NCBI GenBank assembly: GCA_019912395.1
Contig: JAIOIH010000042.1
Span: 170,100-234,099, forward strand
Length of the DNA stretch: 64,000 nt
DNA from: Flavobacteriales bacterium
GTDB lineage: Bacteria > Bacteroidota > Bacteroidia > Flavobacteriales_F > PHOS-HE28
Direction of reading: 5' to 3'
The notes below the pieces were generated by a model, which did not search any database, had not been told where the DNA came from, and worked only from the letters and a program-made list of their open reading frames with translations. Positions within the stretch are counted from its first letter, which is position 1. Each line of letters starts with the position of its first letter. This document shows, one piece after another, positions 17,052 through 25,226 of the stretch. Both the position numbers and the translations under genes were made by a program.

Positions 17052-18556
17052 GGCGCAGATCCCGAAGGCTCGAATGGTGGAGGTAGCTTTTCGTTGTCCA
17101 AACGCATTTCCTTACCATCCTTGTAACGGATGGTAAGCAATAGCGTTCCGTTGTCGTCGAAAAAGTTGAAATCCCCCTGTTCCAGGCCTGCCGTGTATCT
17201 GCCTTGCAATTTCAATCGCCCATTGGGCCAGTACCATTTGTGCTTGCCGTTGCGCTCTCCACCCACGAAGGAACCCGTAAAGTTCCTCTTTCCATTGTCG
17301 TAGGTACTGGTCCATGGGCCATCGCGCAGGCCGTCCTTGTAGGCTCCCGTTTCGGTGTGCCCCCCCACATGGTACACCCATTTCCCGTCCTTCAGGCCAT
17401 CGATGTATTCACCTTGGACGATCACGGAGCCGTCCTTTTCGTATTCCACCGAGGCACCATCCTCCTTGCCCTTGCGGTAGTTCTCTTCCCGATGGAGCTC
17501 ACCGGTCTTGTAGAACCACCGCCAATTGCCCTGAGGCAGGCCATCGCGGTAATTCCCCTTTTGTTCCACCTCCCCACTGCGGTGATAAAAGGTCCAAGGT
17601 CCATCCTTCTTCCCGTCCTTGTAAGTGCCTTCGGCCCGCTTCTCGCCCGTTACGAAGTATTCGGTCCAAGGGCCGTTCATGGCACCTGCCTCGCTCACGC
17701 CCCCAGTGCCGGTCAGTACATCGTTCCGGTAGATGGAGGCCTGCGTGGGCTTGCCCTGCTCATCGAACATCCTGAACAGGCCCTCTTTCCTCCCGTCCTT
17801 GGTGTAGCTGCCGATGCTGGCCACCGTGCCATTGGCGTGGTAGGCATTCTTGATGTCCAACAAGGTGGTCTCCGTTGCGTCGGGCAATATCTCGTCCTGG
17901 TCGTACTTGGCCAGTTCCTTCAGGTTGCCCTGCTTGTCGTATTCCTTGAAGATGCCTTGTCGCTTATCATCCACGAAGCGGCCTTCCCACTTCAAATTGC
18001 CATTGGGATAATAGCCTTGCCAAGGTCCCTGCCGTAGCCCTTGCTTATCGTACCGGTTGATGGCCTGTCGCCGCTGCAACACCCCGTCTCGCCAATCCGT
18101 GATGGTGATCAGCCTGCCATCATCGGCATATTCCAGGGCCTTGCCCTCTTCCTTCCCTGCCTTGTACTGCACCACGCTTTGCACCCGGCCGTCGGGGAAG
18201 TACGTGGTGGAGGGCCCCTCCCTCACATCGTTCACGAAATGCTCTTCGCTGATCAGCGTACCGTCGGCCGCATACTTCCGCTGAGGGCCGTTCTTCTTGT
18301 CGGCCAGATATTCGATGGTGCTCATCAAGCCCCCTTCGGGGCTGTAGAACGACCAGGTACCGTTCAGCTGGAACCGGAGCCGATCGCCTTGGCTCTTGAG
18401 CGCTCCGTTCTCGTAGTATGTCTTCCACGGACCTTCCGGTTTGCCGTCCACCAAGTACCCCTCGCTGCTGACCTTGCCATCGGGATAAAAGTACTGCTTG
18501 AATCCGTCCTCCACCTGAGCATGTGATCCAACACACAGTACACACATCAGTATCAT
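17048..18556 (-). CDS. MORN-repeat secreted protein
   Basis: The 502-aa protein is almost entirely short MORN-type repeats of about 22 residues (pattern Y..DG....G.Y..G...G.W..Y), roughly 18-20 copies from residue 20 to the end. A short signal peptide (MILMCVLCVGSHAQ) suggests export. ATG at 18556 is preceded by AAAGGAAG, a plausible ribosome-binding site and one of the few in the window. A TACTTTTG promoter element lies 91 bases upstream. MORN_2 proteins are common in Bacteroidota but have no defined biochemical role. Its stop overlaps the start of the PAS kinase, so it heads that signalling operon and might be a sensor partner; that link is inference. Confidence 0.85.
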   Translation of the reverse strand: MILMCVLCVGSHAQVEDGFKQYFYPDGKVSSEGYLVDGKPEGPWKTYYENGALKSQGDRLRFQLNGTWSFYSPEGGLMSTIEYLADKKNGPQRKYAADGTLISEEHFVNDVREGPSTTYFPDGRVQSVVQYKAGKEEGKALEYADDGRLITITDWRDGVLQRRQAINRYDKQGLRQGPWQGYYPNGNLKWEGRFVDDKRQGIFKEYDKQGNLKELAKYDQDEILPDATETTLLDIKNAYHANGTVASIGSYTKDGRKEGLFRMFDEQGKPTQASIYRNDVLTGTGGVSEAGAMNGPWTEYFVTGEKRAEGTYKDGKKDGPWTFYHRSGEVEQKGNYRDGLPQGNWRWFYKTGELHREENYRKGKEDGASVEYEKDGSVIVQGEYIDGLKDGKWVYHVGGHTETGAYKDGLRDGPWTSTYDNGKRNFTGSFVGGERNGKHKWYWPNGRLKLQGRYTAGLEQGDFNFFDDNGTLLLTIRYKDGKEMRLDNEKLPPPFEPSGSAP

Positions 18557-18647
18557 TAATACTTCCTTTAAAAGAAGATGATGATATGATAAGGGCTGTT
18601 GATCGTGTTGACGATCGGAGCTGCGGACACTTGACATTCTCACTTCT

Positions 18648-18655
18648 CAAAAGTA
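18648..18655 (-). promoter_or_regulatory. Promoter -7 element of the MORN operon
   Basis: TACTTTTG on the minus strand matches TAnnTTTG. It gives a leader of about 90 bases before the ATG at 18556. Confidence 0.45.
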
Positions 18656-18964
18656 TTCAACAGCGGGTGAACATTTGCTTGAAGCACGATCCGCAAGGGG
18701 AACGGTGCCCTTGGCCAAAGGAGCGGTCCGGTGTCAACGATCGTGCAAAAGGCTTTTTCGGGACAATGTGGATGGATCGATCGGTTGAGGGGCGTTCTGG
18801 ATCGTTCGATCGCTGTGCGAATTCGGTGATGGACGATCCTTGGAATACCGGAACTTTTGATCATGCGGAACAGGATCGGAAACGGGGCAAGATCTTCATC
18901 AGAAGTTGTTCACGGGATAACTTGCTTATCAACAGGTTGAATGTTCGATCATTGCAGGTCGGTC

Positions 18965-18972
18965 TATCTTTG
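18965..18972 (+). promoter_or_regulatory. Promoter -7 element of rpiB
   Basis: TATCTTTG is an exact TAnnTTTG match ending four bases before the rpiB ATG at 18977. Transcription would start at or next to the start codon, so the mRNA is probably leaderless. Confidence 0.6.
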
Positions 18973-18976
18973 TGGC

Positions 18977-19405
18977 ATGCGTATAGCAATTGGCAGTGAC
19001 CATGCGGGTTTCAGGCTGAAGGAGCAGCTCGTGGAGCACCTTCGTGCCGCCGGCAACATCGTGGACGACAAAGGAACGATGAGCGAGGAGAGCACCGACT
19101 ATCCGGATCATGCGCATGCCGTGGCACGCGATGTTGAGGGGAGGAAGGGGGACCTTGGCATTGTGATCTGTGGCAGCGGGAACGGGGTGAACATCACCGC
19201 CAACAAGCATGTTGGCGTGCGGTCGGCACTGGCTTGGACGGTGGAGGTGGCGAAGCTGGCACGGCAGCACAATGATGCGAACATACTGGCGCTGCCTGCA
19301 CGCTTTCTTTCGCTGGAGGAGGCGATCGCCATCACGGATGCATTTCTGAGCACGAAGTTCGAGGGTGGACGCCATCAGCGCCGTGTCTCCGCCATCGAGG
19401 GGTAA
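18977..19405 (+). CDS. rpiB: Ribose-5-phosphate isomerase B
   Basis: The 142-aa enzyme of the RpiB/LacAB family interconverts ribose 5-phosphate and ribulose 5-phosphate in the pentose phosphate pathway. Motifs seen are MRIAIGSDHAGF at the N-terminus, DYPDHAHAV, and the catalytic-cysteine loop CGSGNGVNI. ATG at 18977 is fixed by the family N-terminus and by the promoter element four bases upstream. The M28 peptidase gene follows after 20 bases on the same strand and is probably co-transcribed. Confidence 0.95.
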   Translation: MRIAIGSDHAGFRLKEQLVEHLRAAGNIVDDKGTMSEESTDYPDHAHAVARDVEGRKGDLGIVICGSGNGVNITANKHVGVRSALAWTVEVAKLARQHNDANILALPARFLSLEEAIAITDAFLSTKFEGGRHQRRVSAIEG

Positions 19406-19425
19406 GCGCCCAAGCACCGGTCATT

Positions 19426-20949
19426 ATGCCAAGGATCCTTTTTGCGGGCATGTTCCTCGCCTTTCTCGCACCTGTTTCGGCCCAGACGGACAGTACGGCC
19501 GTGCGCTATGCGGCCACCATCACCCAAGCGGACCTGCGCATGCTTTTGGACACGTTGGCCAGTGATGCCTACGAAGGGCGCGAGACCGGCATGAAAGGCG
19601 GTAAGATGGCGGCCAAATACATCACGGACCGGTTCCGGTCCTACGGCATACCTCCGGTACCGGATGCCCGGACCCGCGGCATGATGGCCGATGGCTACCG
19701 CCAGCAATTTCCGCTGGTGCTCACCAAGGCGGGGGGCCTGGCACTGAAAGTGGACGGGAAGGAGCAACTGTTCATGCGGGATCAGTTCTACTTCACCGAA
19801 AAGTTGAAACAGCACCTGAAGGCATCGGAGGTCATGCTGTTGACGCCCGTGACGGCAGGGGGTACGCGCCTGGGGGGAGGAAGCAAAGTGGTGATGTTGC
19901 TGGACCCCGGAAAGCCGGAAGCCAGTTTGATCGCGGACCTGAGGCCCTTGAGCGAGATGCTCGCCGGTACGGGAACGGAGGTACTGCTTCTGGTGAACGA
20001 TAGTGCCGAATCCATGATGCGCCGCTATGGGCGACTGATCGAACGGAGCGAAATGCGCTTGGGCCAACCGGTGAAAAAGGCGGCAAAAGCCGGGGTCCAA
20101 GTGGTAGTGATCACCCCGGAACTGGCCCGGATCATTCTGGACCAAGGTAGATTGAGCATGAAGAAGGCCATGAAAATGGCGGCCAAGAAACGCGTGGTGG
20201 TGAAGGTGCCGATCGAATTTACGTACAAGTCCTTGGATGAACAGCTTTCAGCGGAGAACGTGCTGGGGTATGTGGAAGGCAGTGACAAGAAAGGTGAACT
20301 AGTGGTGGTTACCGCACACTACGACCACCTCGGCGTGATCGATGGGGAGGTGTACAATGGCGCGGATGACGATGGCTCCGGCACCGTGGCCGTGCTGGAA
20401 ATGGCCCAGGCGTTCGCCAAGGCCAAGGCGGACGGCCACGGACCCCGGCGCAGCATGCTGTTCATGGCGGTGAGCGGCGAGGAGAAGGGCTTGCTCGGGT
20501 CCGAATGGTACACCGATAATCCGGTATTCCCGTTGGACAGTACCATAGCCAACCTGAACATCGACATGATCGGCCGGGTGGACACGGTGCACGGGGACAG
20601 CTCTTCCTATGTGTACGTGATCGGCAGCAAGCGGATCAGCAATGAGCTGGGCGGCATTATCGAAGCGCAGAATGCCACGCATACCCAATTGGACCTGGAC
20701 TACACGTTTGATGCGGACAGTGATCCCAATCGCTTCTACTATCGCAGTGACCACTACAACTTCGCCAAGCATGGCGTGCCGGTCGCCTTCTTCTTCAACG
20801 GTGTACACGCGGACTACCACGGCCCATACGATGAGGTGGACAAGATCCGCTTCGACCTGCTGAGGCAGCGTGCCTTGCTGGTATTCCACACCGCTTGGGA
20901 GTTGGCCAACCGCGATGCCCGGCCTGCAGTGGACGATCCCCCGGAATAG
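19426..20949 (+). CDS. Secreted M28-family zinc aminopeptidase
   Basis: The 507-aa protein has a Sec signal peptide (MPRILFAGMFLAFLAPVSAQ). The C-terminal half is an M28 peptidase with metal-binding motifs HYDHLGV, GADDDGSG, GEEKGLLGS, NIDMIGR and the late SDHYNFAKHGVP. The region before it (about residues 120-260) fits a PA-like inserted domain. It probably trims peptides in the periplasm or outside the cell. It follows rpiB closely and converges with the TlpA-like gene, with a gap of 12 bases. The substrate is not predictable. Confidence 0.9.
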   Translation: MPRILFAGMFLAFLAPVSAQTDSTAVRYAATITQADLRMLLDTLASDAYEGRETGMKGGKMAAKYITDRFRSYGIPPVPDARTRGMMADGYRQQFPLVLTKAGGLALKVDGKEQLFMRDQFYFTEKLKQHLKASEVMLLTPVTAGGTRLGGGSKVVMLLDPGKPEASLIADLRPLSEMLAGTGTEVLLLVNDSAESMMRRYGRLIERSEMRLGQPVKKAAKAGVQVVVITPELARIILDQGRLSMKKAMKMAAKKRVVVKVPIEFTYKSLDEQLSAENVLGYVEGSDKKGELVVVTAHYDHLGVIDGEVYNGADDDGSGTVAVLEMAQAFAKAKADGHGPRRSMLFMAVSGEEKGLLGSEWYTDNPVFPLDSTIANLNIDMIGRVDTVHGDSSSYVYVIGSKRISNELGGIIEAQNATHTQLDLDYTFDADSDPNRFYYRSDHYNFAKHGVPVAFFFNGVHADYHGPYDEVDKIRFDLLRQRALLVFHTAWELANRDARPAVDDPPE

Positions 20950-20961
20950 GAAGGAACGGGT

Positions 20962-22218
20962 TCAGCCCCCGGCCGGCTCGCGCAGCAGCTCCACGATGGA
21001 GTTCTCCATGCGGTCCTTGAAGCGGATGTAACGCGCACCGGTACCGGGTCCGTAGATCCCGGTGATAATGCGCCTGACGCTACCATCGCGACCGATCAAG
21101 AATGTGGTGGGGTAGCTCATCAGTTGGCTGATGAAGGGGAGCTTGTGTACAACGGTATCCCTGTTGGCCATGCCGGCATAAAGCAGCGCATATTGGATCC
21201 CCAGCTTCTCCTTGAACTGGCGCAAGGCATTCAATGCCTCCTTACGGTCCGCGTAGCGCTCAAAGGACAAGGCAACGATCTCCAGCCCCTGCGCGTGATA
21301 TTTCTCGTGGAGTTCGTTCAACATCCGCGATTCGTCCAGGCAGTTCGGGCACCATGTGCCCATGATCTCCAGTACCACGGCCTTTCCCTTGAATTTGTCA
21401 TCGGCCAGGGAATGCCAAGTGCCGTCCACATCGGGGAAGGAAAACGCCACCGGGTGATCGGGGTCCAGTTTGGTCAGTGTTTCATCATCCGCCAGCGCGA
21501 AGTCCGGATTGCGCACGGCATACCACGGTTGTTTCCAGCGGTGGCCGCTGCGGAATTCCCCCAACAGGCTATCCTGACGGATCGCCGCGCTGAACAGGAA
21601 GGCCTGCGAGCCGTTGAACGAGGATAGAAAGAGCGAATCGGGCGTGGTGATGCCTTCGAGGAAGCGGAGATCTCCGGTCTCCGTGGCGAAGGTCCCCTTC
21701 ACATGGCTGCCGTTCAGTGTGAAAATACCAATGGCCGGCTCGTCGTCGTCATCGTCCGTGAAGTGTACTTCCCAGTCGCCGGAAATATCCATCGACGCGG
21801 TGCTGGGCAGCTTATTGAAACGCGGTTGTTCGCCTGCGGTGGCTGTAAAGGGGATGGCGTAATCGGGTCCTTTGTAATGGTTGTACCAAAGGCCTTGGAT
21901 CTGCTTCGGGCTCTTTATTGTTCCTCGGAACTCCGAATCGAAGAAGGGCATGCGGACCAGGATGCTATCCCCGTTGAGGACGATGGAATCCACGACAATG
22001 GCCTCATCCTGGTTATGGATGGTCATGCTCCAGCCTGAACCGTGCCGCGCCAGGTCGAACTGGAAGGGAAGTTCCACGATTGCGCTGGTCGTGTCCAGGT
22101 CCATGGCCATGCGCCACGGACCGGTGACCAGCTTTTCCGCCGGAACCTTATCCTCGGGTTGGCCACACCCACCGATAAAAAGCGACAAAAGGATCAGCGG
22201 GAACGGTGAATGGGCCAT
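20962..22218 (-). CDS. TlpA-like thioredoxin-domain lipoprotein
   Basis: The 418-aa protein begins with a lipoprotein signal (LFIGGCGQ, cysteine near residue 18). Residues about 20-260 form a beta-rich N-terminal domain I do not recognise. From about 270 it is a TlpA/ResA-type thioredoxin fold with active site GTWCPNCLDE and a cis-proline region near MSYPTTFLIGRDG. Such proteins reduce periplasmic disulfides, for example in cytochrome c maturation or nutrient-related systems. A TAAGTTCG element lies 18 bases before the ATG. It is a single-gene unit between convergent and repeat-bearing neighbours. Confidence 0.88.
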   Translation of the reverse strand: MAHSPFPLILLSLFIGGCGQPEDKVPAEKLVTGPWRMAMDLDTTSAIVELPFQFDLARHGSGWSMTIHNQDEAIVVDSIVLNGDSILVRMPFFDSEFRGTIKSPKQIQGLWYNHYKGPDYAIPFTATAGEQPRFNKLPSTASMDISGDWEVHFTDDDDDEPAIGIFTLNGSHVKGTFATETGDLRFLEGITTPDSLFLSSFNGSQAFLFSAAIRQDSLLGEFRSGHRWKQPWYAVRNPDFALADDETLTKLDPDHPVAFSFPDVDGTWHSLADDKFKGKAVVLEIMGTWCPNCLDESRMLNELHEKYHAQGLEIVALSFERYADRKEALNALRQFKEKLGIQYALLYAGMANRDTVVHKLPFISQLMSYPTTFLIGRDGSVRRIITGIYGPGTGARYIRFKDRMENSIVELLREPAGG

Positions 22219-22236
22219 GTTTGACGATGAAGGGCA

Positions 22237-22244
22237 CGAACTTA
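22237..22244 (-). promoter_or_regulatory. Promoter -7 element of the TlpA-like gene
   Basis: TAAGTTCG on the minus strand matches TAnnTTYG and ends 18 bases before the ATG at 22218. Confidence 0.45.
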
Positions 22245-22331
22245 GGGGCCTTGTGCCGAAACGAACCCGCCTAAAGCAGATGGACGCTTGCAGTCCCTAC
22301 AGGCATTCTGGAACGTAGAAAGCTGATATTT

Positions 22332-22500
22332 CACCAAAGAGGCACAGGGAAATACGGGTTATGTTGGATTGGTACAGGGTACCAAGTACAATGCCGCGCG
22401 TGGTGTCCGATACCCGGTACTTGAGGTACGCCATACCCGGTACCCGTACCTGGAACTAGATCCCCGACCTACGCTCCGTGTCTCTGTGCCGCTGTGGTGA
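22332..22500. repeat. Nested intergenic repeat: outer inverted pair around GTACC-type units
   Basis: An outer imperfect inverted pair (ACCAAAGAGGCACAGGGA at 22333-22350 and the complementary CTCTGTGCC...GTGGTGA at 22482-22500) encloses GTACC-type units at 22371-22450, such as GGTACAGGGTACC and ATACCCGGTACTTGAGGTAC. The same GTACC family occurs at 60402-60430, 60493-60532 and 60926-60966. No gene is seen inside. Units are irregular in length, so this is not a CRISPR array. Confidence 0.7.
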
Positions 22501-22513
22501 AAAAACCACCCGA

Positions 22514-24070
22514 TCAAAGGTCGAACTTGATCCCTTGGGCCAAGGGAACCGTGCTGCCGTAGTTGATCGTGTTCGTTTGCCGGCGCATATAGGCCTTCCA
22601 GGCATCGGAGCCGCTTTCGCGCCCGCCGCCGGTTTCCTTTTCACCGCCGAAAGCGCCGCCGATCTCCGCGCCACTGGTGCCGATGTTCACGTTCGCGATG
22701 CCGCAATCGCTGCCGGCCACGCTGAGGAAACGCTCCATTTCGCGCATGTCCGTGGTCATGATGGCCGAGGAAAGTCCCTGCTTCACGTTGTTCTGCATCG
22801 CGATGGCGTTGGTGACATCACCGGAGTAGCGCATCACATAGAGGATGGGCGCGAAGGTCTCCTGCTGCACGATCGCCATGTCCGGCGTGGCTTCCACAAT
22901 GGCGGGCTTCACGTAGCAACCGCTCTGGTACTTCTCGCCGGTGAGCACCCCACCTTCCACGAGGATCTTTCCGCCTTGCTCCTTCGCGGCACCCAGGGCC
23001 TTCAGGTACATGTCCACGGCCGCCTTGTCGATCAAGGGACCTACGTGGTTGTTCTCATCCAGCGGATCGCCGATGCGGAGCTGACCGTAAGCCTTCACCA
23101 GCTTCCGGGTAAAGGCATCGAACACGCTATCGTGGATGATCAGCCTGCGGGTGCTGGTGCAGCGCTGGCCGGCCGTGCCCACCGCGCCGAAGAGCGAGGC
23201 GTGCATGGCGATATCGAGGTCGGCCTTGTCCGAGATGATGATGGCGTTGTTGCCGCCCAATTCCAGCAGGGACCGGCCCAAGCGCTGGCCCACTGCGGCA
23301 CCCACGGACTTGCCCATGCGGGTGCTACCGGTTGCGCTCACCAAGGGAATGCGCTCGTCATTGGCGAGCCACTCCCCTACTTCACGCCCGCCGTTGATGA
23401 TCGAACATACACCCTCCGGCGCATGGTTGCGGGCCAACACTTCCGCTGCGATGGTTTGGCAGGCCACGCTGCAGAGCGGCGTTTTCTCGCTGGGCTTCCA
23501 CATGCAGGTATCGCCGCAAACCCAGGCCAGCGCCGTGTTCCAGGCCCAAACGGCCACGGGGAAATTGAACGCGCTGATGATGCCGACCGGACCGTAAGGG
23601 TGCCATTGCTCGTACATGCGATGCTCGGGGCGTTCGCTGTGCATGGTAAGGCCGTGCAGTTGGCGGGAAAGACCAACCGCGAAGTCGCAGATGTCGATCA
23701 TCTCCTGTACCTCGCCCAGACCTTCCTGATAGCTCTTGCCCATTTCGTAGCTCACGAGCTTGCCCAAGTCCGCCTTGTGCTTCCGGAGCTCCTCGCCGAA
23801 CTGGCGCACCACTTCACCACGCTTTGGGGCGGGCCAAGTGCGCCACTCCAGAAATGCGGCTTGCGCTGTTTCCACGACCTGATCGTACTCTGCCCGCGAG
23901 GCGCCGCGCACCACACCGATCTGGGCGCCCTCAACAGGGGAAGAGGACACCAGCTCCTCCCCTTCTCCCTTCAGCCATTTCCTTCCCGTGGAAACGCCGG
24001 ATTGGTTTTCAGTAATGTTCCATTGCTTCAGGATGTCGGCAATGCGCGAGGGGGATGTGAGGGTGCTCAT
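22514..24070 (-). CDS. amaB: ALDH7-family aldehyde dehydrogenase (aminoadipate-semialdehyde type)
   Basis: The 518-aa protein fits the ALDH7/antiquitin family, which oxidises L-aminoadipate semialdehyde in lysine catabolism. Seen are the NAD-binding segment ISAFNFPVAVWAWNTALAW, KPSEKTPLC, the glutamate motif LELGGNN, and the catalytic cysteine in AGQRCTSTRR. The C-terminal GGAFGGEKETGGGRESGSDAWK is typical of ALDH7. ATG at 24070 is 25 bases after a TACCTTTG promoter box. The flanking genes are not lysine-catabolic, so the substrate rests only on family resemblance. Confidence 0.85.
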   Translation of the reverse strand: MSTLTSPSRIADILKQWNITENQSGVSTGRKWLKGEGEELVSSSPVEGAQIGVVRGASRAEYDQVVETAQAAFLEWRTWPAPKRGEVVRQFGEELRKHKADLGKLVSYEMGKSYQEGLGEVQEMIDICDFAVGLSRQLHGLTMHSERPEHRMYEQWHPYGPVGIISAFNFPVAVWAWNTALAWVCGDTCMWKPSEKTPLCSVACQTIAAEVLARNHAPEGVCSIINGGREVGEWLANDERIPLVSATGSTRMGKSVGAAVGQRLGRSLLELGGNNAIIISDKADLDIAMHASLFGAVGTAGQRCTSTRRLIIHDSVFDAFTRKLVKAYGQLRIGDPLDENNHVGPLIDKAAVDMYLKALGAAKEQGGKILVEGGVLTGEKYQSGCYVKPAIVEATPDMAIVQQETFAPILYVMRYSGDVTNAIAMQNNVKQGLSSAIMTTDMREMERFLSVAGSDCGIANVNIGTSGAEIGGAFGGEKETGGGRESGSDAWKAYMRRQTNTINYGSTVPLAQGIKFDL

Positions 24071-24095
24071 GAGGGATGGCTGTTTTTTCGGGGTG

Positions 24096-24103
24096 CAAAG
24101 GTA
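24096..24103 (-). promoter_or_regulatory. Promoter -7 element of the ALDH7 gene
   Basis: TACCTTTG on the minus strand is an exact TAnnTTTG match, 25 bases before the ATG at 24070. Confidence 0.6.
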
Positions 24104-24312
24104 CGGAGCCTGTAAATGGCAAAATCGGCTGACTTTCGCTGGAATTTAGGTAAACAACTGGAAAACAAGGAGTTATAAGCACTGTATTAGGAGCCACTGA
24201 ATAGCGTATCGGGCAAAGCCGATAGGTGCGGGTCCATAAATCACCTAAACTCCCGCAAATCGCGGATAAATGCCCCACCCAGCCTTTTTGCTTTTTCCGG
24301 TGTCAAGTGGCG

Positions 24313-25197
24313 TTATGGTTTTTTTGCCAAGAACAACGAACTGGACGAAGGGGAATTGGAGACCAAACTGACCATGTTCGACCAGAGTCCCCAGGCTGCA
24401 CCTTTTACCATGGAACCGACCGGTCCTGCACCGAGATACTGTTCGCTGAGCATGCTTACATAAGGAGCATCGAACCACATGGGTTTTGTTTCCAGTGGCT
24501 CAAATCCAGCTTCCTTTAGCAGTTTATGAACATCCTGTTGACGGAAATGGGAAAGATGCCGTGGAACATCCCAGGCCGCCCATTTTGGTCCGTAATGCTG
24601 GCAGTCCCAGCTCTCGTTGTCAGGCACGGCGATCACCAAAAGACCACCTTTTGAACACTTTTCAAACAACTGTTTGAGCGTCTCACGCGGATCGGCAACA
24701 TGCTCCAGAACATGCCATAAGCTGATCACGTTGAATTGGGCTACGGCGGGGATGTCCGTCAATTGCGGGAAAACGGGTACGCCTTTGCTTGCTGCGATCT
24801 TGCGGGCTTCCGGACTGACTTCCACACCTTGGGCGGAATAGCCTTTGGTGGCCAGGTACGCCAGAAAATTGCCGGTCCCGCAGCCCACGTCCAAGGCCAT
24901 GCCGGCCGGTTGGAACCGGGCGATAAGTTTATGCTTGTTCCGGATGGCCCGCTTGCGCACCCAGTGATAAATGCGGTCCTTGGGGCCGGTTGGTTTCTCG
25001 GCGTGGGAGATGTAGTTTTCTGAAAGGTAGTACTCCCCTATCCGGTCCTGCTTCGGTCTTGGCGAGGTGAACTGGAAACCGCAGTCTGCACAGCGCCGAA
25101 TGCTGAATACGGTGTGGCTTACCGTATGGTCTTCGGCGGTGAGCGCAACGGAGCTGTTGGGGCTTCCGCAAACGGGGCAGTGATCTACTGTTTCCAT
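24313..25197 (-). CDS. Class I SAM-dependent methyltransferase with N-terminal zinc ribbon
   Basis: The 294-aa protein starts with a probable zinc ribbon (C7, C10, C36, C39). A Methyltransf_23-like fold follows, with motif I LDVGCGTGNFLA (about residues 102-113) and the post-motif WHVLEHVADPRETL. The last 50 or so residues are hydrophobic and small-residue-rich (GSMVKGAAWGLWSNMVSLVS), perhaps membrane-associating. It lies 29 bases after mnmG on the same strand, with a parS-like site in the gap, so it is likely read from the mnmG transcript. The substrate is unknown. Confidence 0.85.
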   Translation of the reverse strand: METVDHCPVCGSPNSSVALTAEDHTVSHTVFSIRRCADCGFQFTSPRPKQDRIGEYYLSENYISHAEKPTGPKDRIYHWVRKRAIRNKHKLIARFQPAGMALDVGCGTGNFLAYLATKGYSAQGVEVSPEARKIAASKGVPVFPQLTDIPAVAQFNVISLWHVLEHVADPRETLKQLFEKCSKGGLLVIAVPDNESWDCQHYGPKWAAWDVPRHLSHFRQQDVHKLLKEAGFEPLETKPMWFDAPYVSMLSEQYLGAGPVGSMVKGAAWGLWSNMVSLVSNSPSSSSLFLAKKP

Positions 25198-25203
25198 GGA
25201 GGT

Positions 25204-25217
25204 GTTCCACGTGGAAC
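25204..25217. promoter_or_regulatory. parS: parS-like palindrome, site 1
   Basis: GTTCCACGTGGAAC, a perfect 14-bp palindrome matching the ParB site pattern GTTnCACGTGnAAC. It sits in the 29-base gap between mnmG and the methyltransferase gene. Confidence 0.75.
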
Positions 25218-25226
25218 GATCGAAGT

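Larger units (their letters stand above)
18601..18976. other. GATC-rich intergenic region between divergent genes, possible origin
   Basis: No gene is seen here. Thirteen GATC sites lie between 18601 and 18950, several inside CGATCG or GATCGATC, far above what 350 bases should give. Weak DnaA-box-like words are TTATCAACA (18926-18934, one mismatch to TTATCCACA) and TGTGGATGG (18768-18776, complement two mismatches). The MORN gene leaves to the left and rpiB to the right; both promoters lie inside or at the edge. It looks like a replication origin, but the DnaA boxes are poor. Confidence 0.35.

Noticed and set aside
22371..22450. CRISPR-like repetition of GTACC units
   Set aside because: Unit length and spacing are irregular and no unique spacers of constant size exist; the units also occur singly elsewhere.
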